Shown here one piece after another: positions 8,743 through 17,876 of a stretch of 64,000 nt of DNA. The DNA is taken from positions 367,027-431,026 of the forward strand of contig NZ_FNPC01000003.1 of NCBI RefSeq assembly GCF_900107205.1. Direction: 5' to 3'. The notes below the pieces were generated by a model. The model worked only from the letters and a program-made list of their open reading frames with translations, was not told the origin of the DNA and made no database searches. The DNA comes from Halopenitus persicus. Lineage in GTDB: Archaea > Halobacteriota > Halobacteria > Halobacteriales > Haloferacaceae. The position numbers and the translations under genes were made by a program. The stretch's first letter is position 1, and the number at the start of each line of letters is the position of its first letter.

Positions 8743-9037
8743 ACTCGGAGGTCCACGCGTGACTTAAAAAGGATTCCCCCATCGCGGCGGCCGGCGCGGG
8801 GCGTGCGCTCGTTCCGGGCGAACGTGTTCGTCGAACGATCACCTAATATTTAAATATCGTTCCGTATCAGCGATCTTCTACGCGGATCACGAGCCGGAGA
8901 CGAACGTTATTCGAGCCATCTGTGCTCAGTCGGTCGATTTCTCGAAACCCGACGTGTTCCCGTGTGGTGGTCGTCCGACGGGATTCGCCGCCGTCGCGAA
9001 AACCTTTAATAGGGTGACGGCCTCAAGTCGAAACGCG
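8743..9037. other. Divergent intergenic region upstream of leuA
   Basis: About 295 bases with no supportable gene. Contents seen: the minus-strand promoter of the 8449-8742 gene, a 12-base AT palindrome ATATTTAAATAT at 8846-8857, a TTCGTCGAA dyad just before it, and the leuA TATA box at the right end. The AT palindrome is a candidate regulator site, but nothing ties it to a specific gene. Confidence 0.5.
9003..9012 (+). promoter_or_regulatory. TATA box of leuA
   Basis: CCTTTAATAG, with TTTAATA at 9005-9011, lies 27 bases before the ATG at 9038. That spacing fits a haloarchaeal leaderless transcript starting at or just before this ATG. It supports 9038 as the real leuA start even though the frame breaks shortly after. 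Confidence 0.65.
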
Positions 9038-10259
9038 ATGACACAACATACGGAGGCTTCGTCGGACACCCCGGCGGATCGAGTTCTTCCAGGGCACGAT
9101 AGCTTCTAACATCGACATCGGTCCTGTCCGAATTTTCGATACGACGTTACGAGACGGCGAACAGTCACCACGCACGTCCTTCAGTTACGACGAGAAACGA
9201 CGCATAGCGTCCACGCTGGACGCGATGGGAACCCACGTCATCGAGGCGGGATTCCCGGTCAACTCCGAGGCGGAGTTCGAGGCCGTCAGCGACATCGCGG
9301 CCGCGACCGACGCCACGGTCTGCGGGCTGGCCCGCGTCGTCGACAAGGACGTGGAGGCAGCGATCGACTCGGGCGCGGAGATGGTTCACGTCTTCGTCTC
9401 CACAAGCGACGTCCAGCTCGAGGATTCGATGCACGCGACCCGCGAGGACGCGGTCGAGCGCGCCGTCGACAGCGTTCGTCGCGTGAAGGAGGCGGGCGTG
9501 GAGTGCATGTTCTCGCCGATGGACGCCACGCGGACCGATCCCGAGTTCCTGATGGAGATCGTCGAGGCGGTCTCGGCGGCCGACGTCGACTGGATCAACA
9601 TCCCGGACACCTGCGGGGTCGGCACGCCGACCGCGTTCGGGAAGACGGTCGAGGCGGTCGTCGAGGCCACCGACGCGCGCGTCGACGTCCACACCCACGA
9701 CGACTTCGGGCTGGCGACGGCCAACGCGCTGGCCGGCTTCGAGAACGGCGCCCACCAGGCGCAGGTCTCGGTCAACGGCATCGGTGAGCGCGCCGGCAAC
9801 GCCGCCTACGAGGAGGTCGTGATGGCCGCCGAGTCGGTCTACGGCGTCGACACCGGGATCGACACGACGAAGATCATCGACCTCTCCCGGATCGTCGAGG
9901 ACGCCTCGGACATCCCGGTCCCGGCGAACAAACCCGTGGTCGGACGGAACGCGTTCTCCCACGAGTCCGGAATCCACGCGGCCGGCGTGATGGAGAACGC
10001 CGACACCTTCGAACCCGGCGTGATGACCCCGGAGATGGTCGGAGCCGAACGCGAGTTCGTGCTCGGGAAGCACACCGGAACCCACGCGGTGCGGAAACAC
10101 CTGACCGAGGCCGGCTTCGCCCCGACGGACGCGGAGGTCCGCGCGGTCACGAAGCGGGTCAAAAAGCAGGGCGCGAACAAGCGGCGCGTCACGGCCGGCG
10201 ACGTCGAGCGGTTCGCGGAGGAGGAAGGGATCGAACGGCGCGAGGAGGTCACGGTCTGA
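9038..10259 (+). CDS. leuA: 2-isopropylmalate synthase with an apparent N-terminal frameshift
   Basis: LeuA condenses acetyl-CoA with 2-oxoisovalerate, the first step of leucine synthesis. From 9038 the frame reads MTQHTEASSDTPADR and then hits TAA at 9107. The next frame, shifted by one base, reads VEFFQGTIASNIDIG and RIFDTTLRDGEQSPRTSFSY, the catalytic N-terminus, and stays open to 10259. That second frame has a stop overlapping 9038 and no ATG, GTG or TTG before 9225, which is inside the catalytic domain. Joining the frames gives a protein of about 406 residues. Other motifs are VHTHDDFGLATANALAGFEN and NAFSHESGIHAAGV. The usual C-terminal regulatory domain is absent, as in the short archaeal form. 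The break needs one base removed or two added near 9075-9085. Confidence 0.88.
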
Positions 10260-10322
10260 TGGCCCCCGCCGTGTCGGCGTTCGCCCGCGAGCGACAGCCT
10301 CGCTCGAACCGCCATCGAGACA

Positions 10323-10330
10323 GATTTATG
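10323..10330 (+). promoter_or_regulatory. TATA box ahead of the ilv leader ORF
   Basis: GATTTATG, with TTTATG at 10325-10330, lies 26 bases before the ATG at 10356 and 306 bases before ilvB. The spacing points to transcription starting at the short ORF, not at ilvB. This makes the interval before ilvB a transcribed leader. Confidence 0.5.
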
Positions 10331-10355
10331 GTGGTTCGGCGACATCGCTCAGGTG

Positions 10356-10523
10356 ATGCGCCGACACGGCACCCGGTCACCGCGGCGTCGCGACGCGGCT
10401 ATGCTCGCGAGCCGCCGGCACGGGGCGCGCGCGGCCGCGGCCGCACCGACCGCGGCCGCGACTGCGACCGCGACGACGACCGGGACTGCGACGATCGGCG
10501 TCACGACGATCGTAGGGGCATAA
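10356..10523 (+). CDS. 55-codon leader ORF upstream of ilvBN
   Basis: ATG at 10356 to TAA at 10521 encodes 55 residues: an Arg-rich start (MRRHGTRSPRRRDAAM), then a run of Ala and Thr, ending TTTGTATIGVTTIVGA. The ORF begins 26 bases after a TATA-like box, the leaderless spacing seen for real genes here. It ends 112 bases before ilvB. The tail holds clustered Thr, Ile and Val codons, which resembles in composition the leader peptides of bacterial ilv operons. Whether it is translated, and whether it controls ilvB, is inference. No gene is supported in the rest of 10260-10635. Confidence 0.5.
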   Translation: MRRHGTRSPRRRDAAMLASRRHGARAAAAAPTAAATATATTTGTATIGVTTIVGA

Positions 10524-10635
10524 GCCCCGCATATCCCTCCCTTCTCCCGACCCGACGCACCGTTTCACCGACCGACGACGCCGCGTCGTCGATCGATCCC
10601 GACCACGACGCACACCAGTCCGCACGATACGACCA

Positions 10636-12570
10636 ATGACTACCCGAGACGAACCGACCGACCACGACGAGACGGCCGACGCAACCGGATCGGCCGATGA
10701 CGAGGAATCGACGCGCACAGCACCGACGGACGCGATGACGGAAACCGCCACTGGCGCGGACGCCACGACCGACGACGGCGCCGCGGAGGCTCCCGCGACC
10801 GACGGCGGCACCGCCGCCGCCGAAACCGACGCGGGGGCCGAGGAGGCGACGGAAGCGGCCGGCACGCGAACGCCGACGACCGGCGCCGAGTCGGTCATCG
10901 CCGCCCTCGAGGCGGCCGGCGCCGAGACGGCATTCGGCGTCCAGGGCGGGGCGATCATGCCCGTCTACGACGCGCTATACGCCTCCTCGGTCCATCACGT
11001 GACGATGGCCCACGAGCAGGGCGCCGCCCACGCCGCCGACGCCTACGGCGTCGTCTCCGGCGAGACCGGCGTCTGTCTGGCCACGTCCGGGCCGGGCGCG
11101 ACGAACCTGGTCACCGGGATCGCCGACGCCTCGATGGACTCGGACGCGCTGCTGGCGCTGACCGGCCAGGTCCCCACGGAGCTCGTCGGCAACGACGCGT
11201 TCCAGGAGACCGACACCATCGGCGTCACGGCGCCGATCACGAAACACAACTACTTCGCGAGCGGGACCGACACGGTCGGCGACACCGTCGGCGAGGCGTT
11301 CGCCTACGCCGAGACCGGCCGGCCGGGGCCGACGCTCGTCGACCTGCCGAAGGACGTCACCCTCGGCGAGACCGACCAAACCCCGAAGCCGCCGGAGCCG
11401 CCGGCCGGGGCCGAGGTCGACCCCGAAGCGGAGCCGGACGCGGTCGAGCGCGCCGCACGCGTGATCGAGGAGTCCGAACGACCGCTGTGTCTGTTCGGCG
11501 GCGGCGTCATCAAGAGCGGCGCGAGCGACCAGGCCCGCCGGTTCGCCCGCGACCACGGCATCCCCGTGACGACCACGATGCCCGGGATCGGGTCGTTCCC
11601 CGAGGACGACCCGCTCGCGCTGTCGTGGGCGGGGATGCACGGCACCGGCTATGCGAACATGGCGATCACCCACACCGACTGCCTGATCGCGGTCGGGACG
11701 CGCTTCGACGACCGGCTGACCGGCGGGATCGAGACGTTCGCGCCGGAGGCCGAGGTCATCCACATCGACATCGACCCGGCCGAGATCTCGAAGAACGTCC
11801 ACGCCGACCACCCGCTGATCGGCGACGCGGGGACGGTCCTCGAGCAGCTGCTCGCAGCGGTCGACGACGGCCCCGACGCCGAGGCGTGGCGCGAGCAGTG
11901 TGCCGACTGGAAGGAGGAGTACCCGATGACCTACGCGATGCCCGAGGACGAGCCGCTCAAGCCGCAGTTCGTCGTCGAGGCGTTCGACGAGGCGACCGGC
12001 GACGACGCGATCGTCACCACCGGCGTCGGACAACACCAGATGTGGGCCGCCCAGTTCTGGACGTACACGGAGCCCCGAACCTGGGTCTCCTCACACGGAC
12101 TGGGGACGATGGGCTACGGCGTTCCCGCGGCGGTCGGCGCGCGACTGGCGGCCGACAACGCCGGCGAGACGGACCGGGACGTGGTCTGTTTCGACGGCGA
12201 CGGCTCCTTTTTGATGACGATCCAGGAGCTGTCGGTCGCGGTGCGTGAGGACCTGGACATCACGTTCGCGGTCCTCAACAACGAGTACATCGGGATGGTC
12301 CGCCAGTGGCAGGACGCCTTCTTCGAGGGCCGGCACATGGCCTCGGAGTACGAGTGGATGCCCGAGTTCGACAAGCTCGCCGAGGCGTTCGGCGCGAAGG
12401 GCTGGGCCGTCTCCGAGTACGACGCCGTCGCCGACACGATCGAGGCGGCGCTCGCCTACGACGGCCCGTCGGTGATCGACTTCCGCATCGACCCCGCCGA
12501 GAACGTCTACCCGATGGTGCCCAGCGGCGGCGCGAACGGGAAGTTCGCCCTCTCGGAGGAGCAGCTATGA
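10636..12570 (+). CDS. ilvB: Acetolactate synthase large subunit
   Basis: A 644-residue thiamin-diphosphate enzyme that makes 2-acetolactate or 2-aceto-2-hydroxybutyrate, the first common step to valine, leucine and isoleucine. An Asp/Glu/Thr/Ala-rich, probably disordered extension of about 85 residues precedes the catalytic core (TGAESVIAALEAAGAETAFG). The activating Glu lies in AHEQGAAHAADAYG near residue 118. The ThDP/Mg motif is FDGDGSF near 518 with LNN near 546. The FAD domain sits in the middle (GGGVIKSGASDQARRFA). The stop overlaps the ilvN start in ATGA, implying translational coupling. Confidence 0.97.
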   Translation: MTTRDEPTDHDETADATGSADDEESTRTAPTDAMTETATGADATTDDGAAEAPATDGGTAAAETDAGAEEATEAAGTRTPTTGAESVIAALEAAGAETAFGVQGGAIMPVYDALYASSVHHVTMAHEQGAAHAADAYGVVSGETGVCLATSGPGATNLVTGIADASMDSDALLALTGQVPTELVGNDAFQETDTIGVTAPITKHNYFASGTDTVGDTVGEAFAYAETGRPGPTLVDLPKDVTLGETDQTPKPPEPPAGAEVDPEAEPDAVERAARVIEESERPLCLFGGGVIKSGASDQARRFARDHGIPVTTTMPGIGSFPEDDPLALSWAGMHGTGYANMAITHTDCLIAVGTRFDDRLTGGIETFAPEAEVIHIDIDPAEISKNVHADHPLIGDAGTVLEQLLAAVDDGPDAEAWREQCADWKEEYPMTYAMPEDEPLKPQFVVEAFDEATGDDAIVTTGVGQHQMWAAQFWTYTEPRTWVSSHGLGTMGYGVPAAVGARLAADNAGETDRDVVCFDGDGSFLMTIQELSVAVREDLDITFAVLNNEYIGMVRQWQDAFFEGRHMASEYEWMPEFDKLAEAFGAKGWAVSEYDAVADTIEAALAYDGPSVIDFRIDPAENVYPMVPSGGANGKFALSEEQL

Positions 12571-13322
12571 GCGGCGCCGACGACCCCACCCCGAACAAGC
12601 CGGATCCCGGATCGACCCACCGGGACACCCGCGGGAAGAACGCGGACCGGTCCGGAATGCCCGGCCCGGCCCCGGAGGACCGCCCCCATCCGGAGGGGCG
12701 ACGCAACAGCCAGGGGATCCGCATCGACCCCGCGGTCGAGGCGGAACACCAGCCGCGGCGGGCGACGATCTCCGCGCTCGTCGAGGACGAGCCCGGCGTG
12801 CTCTCTCGCGTCTCCGGGCTCGTCTCGCGGCGGCAGTTCAACATCGAGAGCCTGACCGTCGGCCCGACCACGGTCGAGGGCCACTCCCGGATCACGATGG
12901 TGGTGGAGGAGTCCGACCCCGGCATCGACCAGATCGAGAAACAGCTGGCGAAGCTCAAACCCGTCATCTCCGTGGGCGAGCTCCACGACGACGCGGTCTC
13001 GGCCGAGCTCGTCCTGTTGAAGGTCCGGGGCGACGAGCCGGACAAGGTCCACGCGATCACGGAGATGTACGACGGGCAGACGCTCGACGCCGGGCCGCGG
13101 ACGATCACGGTCCAGCTGACGGGCGACGAGCGGAAGATCGACGACGCGATCGACGCCTTCGAGCAGTTCGGCATCATCGAGATCGCCCGGACGGGCCAGA
13201 CCGCCCTCTCGCGGGGCGACACGCAGACGGTGCCGGGAGAGGAGCCCGGTACCTCCGGCGAACCGACCAGCCACGCCACGGGATCCGGCGAAACGACGCA
13301 ACAGCCCTATCGTGATCCGTAA
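12567..13322 (+). CDS. ilvN: Acetolactate synthase small (regulatory) subunit
   Basis: A 251-residue ACT-domain subunit that binds IlvB and confers valine feedback. A hydrophilic lead of about 60 residues precedes the ACT domain, which begins RRATISALVEDEPGVLSRVS and continues RQFNIESLTVGPT. The C-terminal domain (SAELVLLKVRGDEPDKVHAI, then ERKIDDAIDAFEQFGIIEIA) follows, and a disordered Thr/Ser/Gly-rich tail ends the protein. Its ATG at 12567 overlaps the ilvB stop. A 200-base gap rich in short gatcg/gacga repeats separates it from ilvC. Confidence 0.95.
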   Translation: MSGADDPTPNKPDPGSTHRDTRGKNADRSGMPGPAPEDRPHPEGRRNSQGIRIDPAVEAEHQPRRATISALVEDEPGVLSRVSGLVSRRQFNIESLTVGPTTVEGHSRITMVVEESDPGIDQIEKQLAKLKPVISVGELHDDAVSAELVLLKVRGDEPDKVHAITEMYDGQTLDAGPRTITVQLTGDERKIDDAIDAFEQFGIIEIARTGQTALSRGDTQTVPGEEPGTSGEPTSHATGSGETTQQPYRDP

Positions 13323-13522
13323 CGATACGGAGCGTCTCGACGGGGATCGGGCGGCGAACGAACCGACGGGGATCGGGCGACGAACGAACCGACGACGATC
13401 GTCTCGACGGCGATCGGAAGCGATGCCGATCGGTGACGATGACGGTCGATGACGACGGCGATCCGTGACGATACCGATCCGTAACGATAACGACCCACGA
13501 CGACAACCATTCACATCACACA

Positions 13523-14567
<1,045 letters not shown>

Positions 14568-14575
<8 letters not shown>

Positions 14576-14618
14576 CCGGACGACCGACCGCCGACGCACG
14601 GAGGTGACCGCCGTATGA
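14568..14618 (+). CDS. 16-residue bridging mini-ORF between ilvC and leuC
   Basis: ATG at 14568, inside the last codons of ilvC, opens a 17-codon frame ([16 protein letters not shown]) that ends in TGA overlapping the leuC ATG at 14615. It contains the purine-rich GGAGGTGA that could serve leuC as a ribosome-binding site. It may simply couple translation of leuC to ilvC; a stable product is doubtful. Confidence 0.25.
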
Positions 14619-16036
14619 GCGAGGGCACGCTCTACGACAAGGTGTGGGACCGCCACAAGGTCACGGAGCTGCCGACCGGACAGGACCAGCTGTTCGTCGG
14701 CCTCCACCTCATCCACGAGGTGACGAGCCCGCAGGCGTTCGGTATGCTGCAGGAACGCGACCAGGAGGTCGCCTTCCCCGAGCGCACGCACGCGACGGTC
14801 GACCACATCGTCCCCACCGGCGACCGCGACCGTCCCTTCGCCGACGACGCGGCGGAGACCATGATGGCGGAGCTCGAGGAGAACGTTCGGGACGCGGGCA
14901 TCGACTTCTCGGATCCCGACTCGGGGAACCAGGGGATCGTCCACGTCATCGGCCCCGAGCAGGGGCTCACCCAGCCCGGGATGACGATCGTCTGCGGCGA
15001 CTCCCACACCTCGACGCACGGCGCGTTCGGCGCGCTGGCGTTCGGGATCGGGACCTCCCAGATCCGGGACGTCCTCGCGACCGGCTGCGTCGCGATGGAG
15101 AAACAGCAAGTCCGGAAGATCGAGGTCACCGGCGAGCTCGGCGATCACGTCACCGCCAAGGACGTCATCCTGACCATCATCCGCAAGCTCGGCACCGACG
15201 GCGGCGTCGGCTACGTCTACGAGTACGCCGGCGAGGCCATCGAGGACCTCGGGATGGAGGGCCGGATGTCGATCTGCAACATGTCGATCGAGGGCGGCGC
15301 GCGCGCCGGCTACGTCAACCCGGACGAGACCACCTACGAGTGGCTGCGCGAGACGGACGCCTTCGCGGACGATCCCGAGCGGTTCGCGGAGCTCAAGACC
15401 TACTGGGAGTCGATCGCCAGCGACGACGACGCCGAGTACGACGACGTCGTCACGATCGACGGCTCCGAGATCGAACCCACCGTCACGTGGGGAACGACTC
15501 CGGGACAGGGCGTCGGCGTCACCGAGCCGATCCCGGCCCCGGAGGACCTGCCGGCGGACAAGCAGGACACCGCCCGACGCGCCCAGGAACACATGGGCGT
15601 CGAGCCGGGCGAGACGATGGAGGGCTACGGGATCGACGTCGCCTTCCTCGGCTCGTGTACGAACGCCCGCCTGAAGGACCTGCGGGAGGCGGCCGCGTTC
15701 GTCGCGGGCCGCGAGGTCGACGAGGACGTCCGCGCGATGGTCGTTCCCGGCAGCCAGCGCGTCCAGCGGGCCGCCGAGGCCGAGGGCCTCGACGAGGTCT
15801 TCACCGAGGCCGGCTTCGAGTGGCGCGAGCCGGGCTGTTCGATGTGTCTCGGGATGAACGACGACCAGCTGCAGGGCGACGAGGCCAGCGCCTCCTCCTC
15901 GAACAGAAACTTCGTCGGCCGGCAGGGGTCGAAGGACGGCCGGACGGTCCTGATGAGCCCGACGATGGTCGCGGCGGCGGCGGTGACCGGTGAGGTCACC
16001 GACGTCCGCGAGATGGAGGAGGTGGTGTCGGTATGA
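14615..16036 (+). CDS. leuC: 3-isopropylmalate dehydratase, large subunit
   Basis: A 473-residue aconitase-family subunit that, with LeuD, isomerises 2- to 3-isopropylmalate. The [4Fe-4S] ligands are the Cys in [12 protein letters not shown] near residue 346 and both Cys in GCSMCLGMN near 407 and 410. Other signatures are [10 protein letters not shown] near 65 and [20 protein letters not shown] near 127. GGAGGTGA at 14600-14607 is a strong ribosome-binding site. leuD overlaps its stop. Confidence 0.97.
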   Translation: MSEGTLYDKVWDRHKVTELPTGQDQLFVGLHLIHEVTSPQAFGMLQERDQEVAFPERTHATVDHIVPTGDRDRPFADDAAETMMAELEENVRDAGIDFSDPDSGNQGIVHVIGPEQGLTQPGMTIVCGDSHTSTHGAFGALAFGIGTSQIRDVLATGCVAMEKQQVRKIEVTGELGDHVTAKDVILTIIRKLGTDGGVGYVYEYAGEAIEDLGMEGRMSICNMSIEGGARAGYVNPDETTYEWLRETDAFADDPERFAELKTYWESIASDDDAEYDDVVTIDGSEIEPTVTWGTTPGQGVGVTEPIPAPEDLPADKQDTARRAQEHMGVEPGETMEGYGIDVAFLGSCTNARLKDLREAAAFVAGREVDEDVRAMVVPGSQRVQRAAEAEGLDEVFTEAGFEWREPGCSMCLGMNDDQLQGDEASASSSNRNFVGRQGSKDGRTVLMSPTMVAAAAVTGEVTDVREMEEVVSV

Positions 16037-16734
16037 GCGACGCCGACGGCGAGATCGACCACGAGAGCTTCGCCGACGGCGAGGCGCCCGCCGAGAAGGT
16101 GACCGAGGTGTCCGGGACCGGCATTCCGGTCCGGGGCAACGACGTCGACACCGACCAGATCATCCCGGCGCGGTTCATGAAGGTCGTCACCTTCGACGGG
16201 TTGGGCCAGTTCGCCTTCTTCGACCAGCGGTTCGACGACGAGGACAACGAGAAGGACCACCCCTTCAACGAACAGCGGTATCAGGGCGCGAACGTGCTGG
16301 TCGTCAACGCCAACTTCGGCTGCGGCTCCTCGCGCGAGCACGCCCCGCAGGCGCTGATGCGCTGGGGGATCGACGCGATCGTCGGCGAGTCGTTCGCGGA
16401 GATCTTCGCGGGCAACTGCCTCGCGCTCGGCATCCCGACGGTCACCGCCGACCGGGAGTCGATCGAGGCGCTTCAGGACTACGTGGAGGCGAATCCCGAC
16501 GCGGAGCTCCACGTCGACGTCGAGGACGAACGCGTCGCGTACGACGACGAGACGATCGACGCGACCGTCAACGACGCCCAGCGGAAGGCGCTCGTCGAGG
16601 GCGTCTGGGACACGACGGCGCTGATGGGCGCGAACGCGAACGCGGTCCGCGAGACCGCGCGGTCGCTGCCGTACGTACCCGAGGAAGATATTCCCGCGAC
16701 CGACGGGGGCCGCGACGTCGCGGGGGACGACTGA
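16033..16734 (+). CDS. leuD: 3-isopropylmalate dehydratase, small subunit
   Basis: A 233-residue swivel-domain partner of LeuC. Signatures are [20 protein letters not shown] near residue 33 and [20 protein letters not shown] near 93. The ATG at 16033 overlaps the leuC stop (ATGA), and the TGA at 16732 is followed directly by the leuB ATG, so leuC, leuD and leuB form one tightly packed unit. A short acidic extension precedes the catalytic domain. Confidence 0.97.
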   Translation: MSDADGEIDHESFADGEAPAEKVTEVSGTGIPVRGNDVDTDQIIPARFMKVVTFDGLGQFAFFDQRFDDEDNEKDHPFNEQRYQGANVLVVNANFGCGSSREHAPQALMRWGIDAIVGESFAEIFAGNCLALGIPTVTADRESIEALQDYVEANPDAELHVDVEDERVAYDDETIDATVNDAQRKALVEGVWDTTALMGANANAVRETARSLPYVPEEDIPATDGGRDVAGDD

Positions 16735-17745
16735 ATGAGCGAGGAGATCGCCGTCATCGAGGGCGACGGGATCGGGCAGGAGGTGATCCCCGCGGCCGTC
16801 GAGGTGCTCGACGCGATCGCCGAGACCGACGCGTCGGTCGGCCCCTTCGAGTACGTCGCGGCCGACGCCGGCGACGCCGTCGCGGCGGAGACCGGCGAGG
16901 CGCTCCCCGACGAGACCTACGAGCTGGCCGCGAACGCGGACGCGACGCTGTTCGGCGCGGCCGGCGAGACCGCGGCGGACGTCATCCTCCCGCTCCGGGA
17001 GGCCGTCGGGTCGTTCGTGAACGTGCGCCCGGCGCGCGCGTACCCCGGCGTGGACGCCGTGCGGCCGGAGACCGACGTGGTCTTCCTCCGCGAGAACACC
17101 GAGGGCGTCTACGCGGGCCACGAGGACCGGCTCTCGGATGACCTCTCGACGCTCACCCGCGTGGTGACGAGCACGGGCTCGCGGCGGCTGGCCGAGTACG
17201 CCTGCGAGTTCGTCGCCGACGGCCGCGGCCCGGACCACCGCGACGGGTTCACCGTCGCGCACAAGGCCAACGTGATGCGCGAGACCGACGGCCGCTTCCG
17301 CGAGGAGGTCCTCGCGGTCGCGGACGAGCACGGGATCGAGGCCGACGAGGAGCTGATGGACGCGTTCGCGACCAAGCTCCCGCTCGATCCGAGCCAGTAC
17401 GGGGTCGTCGTCTGTCCGAACCTGGCCGGCGACGTGCTCTCCGACCTGGCCGCCGGACTGGTCGGCGGCCTCGGCCTCCTCCCCTCGGCGAACGTCGGGG
17501 CCGACAACGGCCTGTTCGAGCCGGTCCACGGCAGCGCGCCCGACATCGCCGGCGAGGGGGTCGCGAACCCGACGGCCGCGATCCTCTCGGCCGCGATGCT
17601 GCTCGAACACCTCGGCTACGCCGAGGCCGCGGACCGGGTCCGCGACAGCGTCGAGTCCGTCCTCGCGGACGGTCCCCGGACGGGCGATCTCGGCGGGTCG
17701 GCCACCACTGCCGAGATGACCGACGCGATCGTCGACGGCCTGTAG
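16735..17745 (+). CDS. leuB: 3-isopropylmalate dehydrogenase
   Basis: A 336-residue member of the isocitrate/isopropylmalate dehydrogenase family that oxidatively decarboxylates 3-isopropylmalate. Signatures are [20 protein letters not shown] at the N-terminus, [15 protein letters not shown] near residue 118, [16 protein letters not shown] near 177 and [20 protein letters not shown] near 226. The start is immediately after the leuD stop. It is the last gene of the branched-chain operon and is convergent with dabA. Confidence 0.95.
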   Translation: MSEEIAVIEGDGIGQEVIPAAVEVLDAIAETDASVGPFEYVAADAGDAVAAETGEALPDETYELAANADATLFGAAGETAADVILPLREAVGSFVNVRPARAYPGVDAVRPETDVVFLRENTEGVYAGHEDRLSDDLSTLTRVVTSTGSRRLAEYACEFVADGRGPDHRDGFTVAHKANVMRETDGRFREEVLAVADEHGIEADEELMDAFATKLPLDPSQYGVVVCPNLAGDVLSDLAAGLVGGLGLLPSANVGADNGLFEPVHGSAPDIAGEGVANPTAAILSAAMLLEHLGYAEAADRVRDSVESVLADGPRTGDLGGSATTAEMTDAIVDGL

Positions 17746-17876
17746 TACGGCCGGCATCCCGACGTTCTCACGGTTCGAGCCCCACTGCGGAAGAGTCACC
17801 AGCGTGCCGGAAGCCCGATCGGCGACGTTCCGATCCGTGCGATCCGGTTCGTGGTCCCGGTCGGACTCCCGCTCGG

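Noticed and set aside
10259..10639. 126-codon open frame before ilvB starting at the leuA stop
   Set aside because: It overlaps the better-placed leader ORF in another frame, is extremely Arg-rich and has no promoter spacing of its own.
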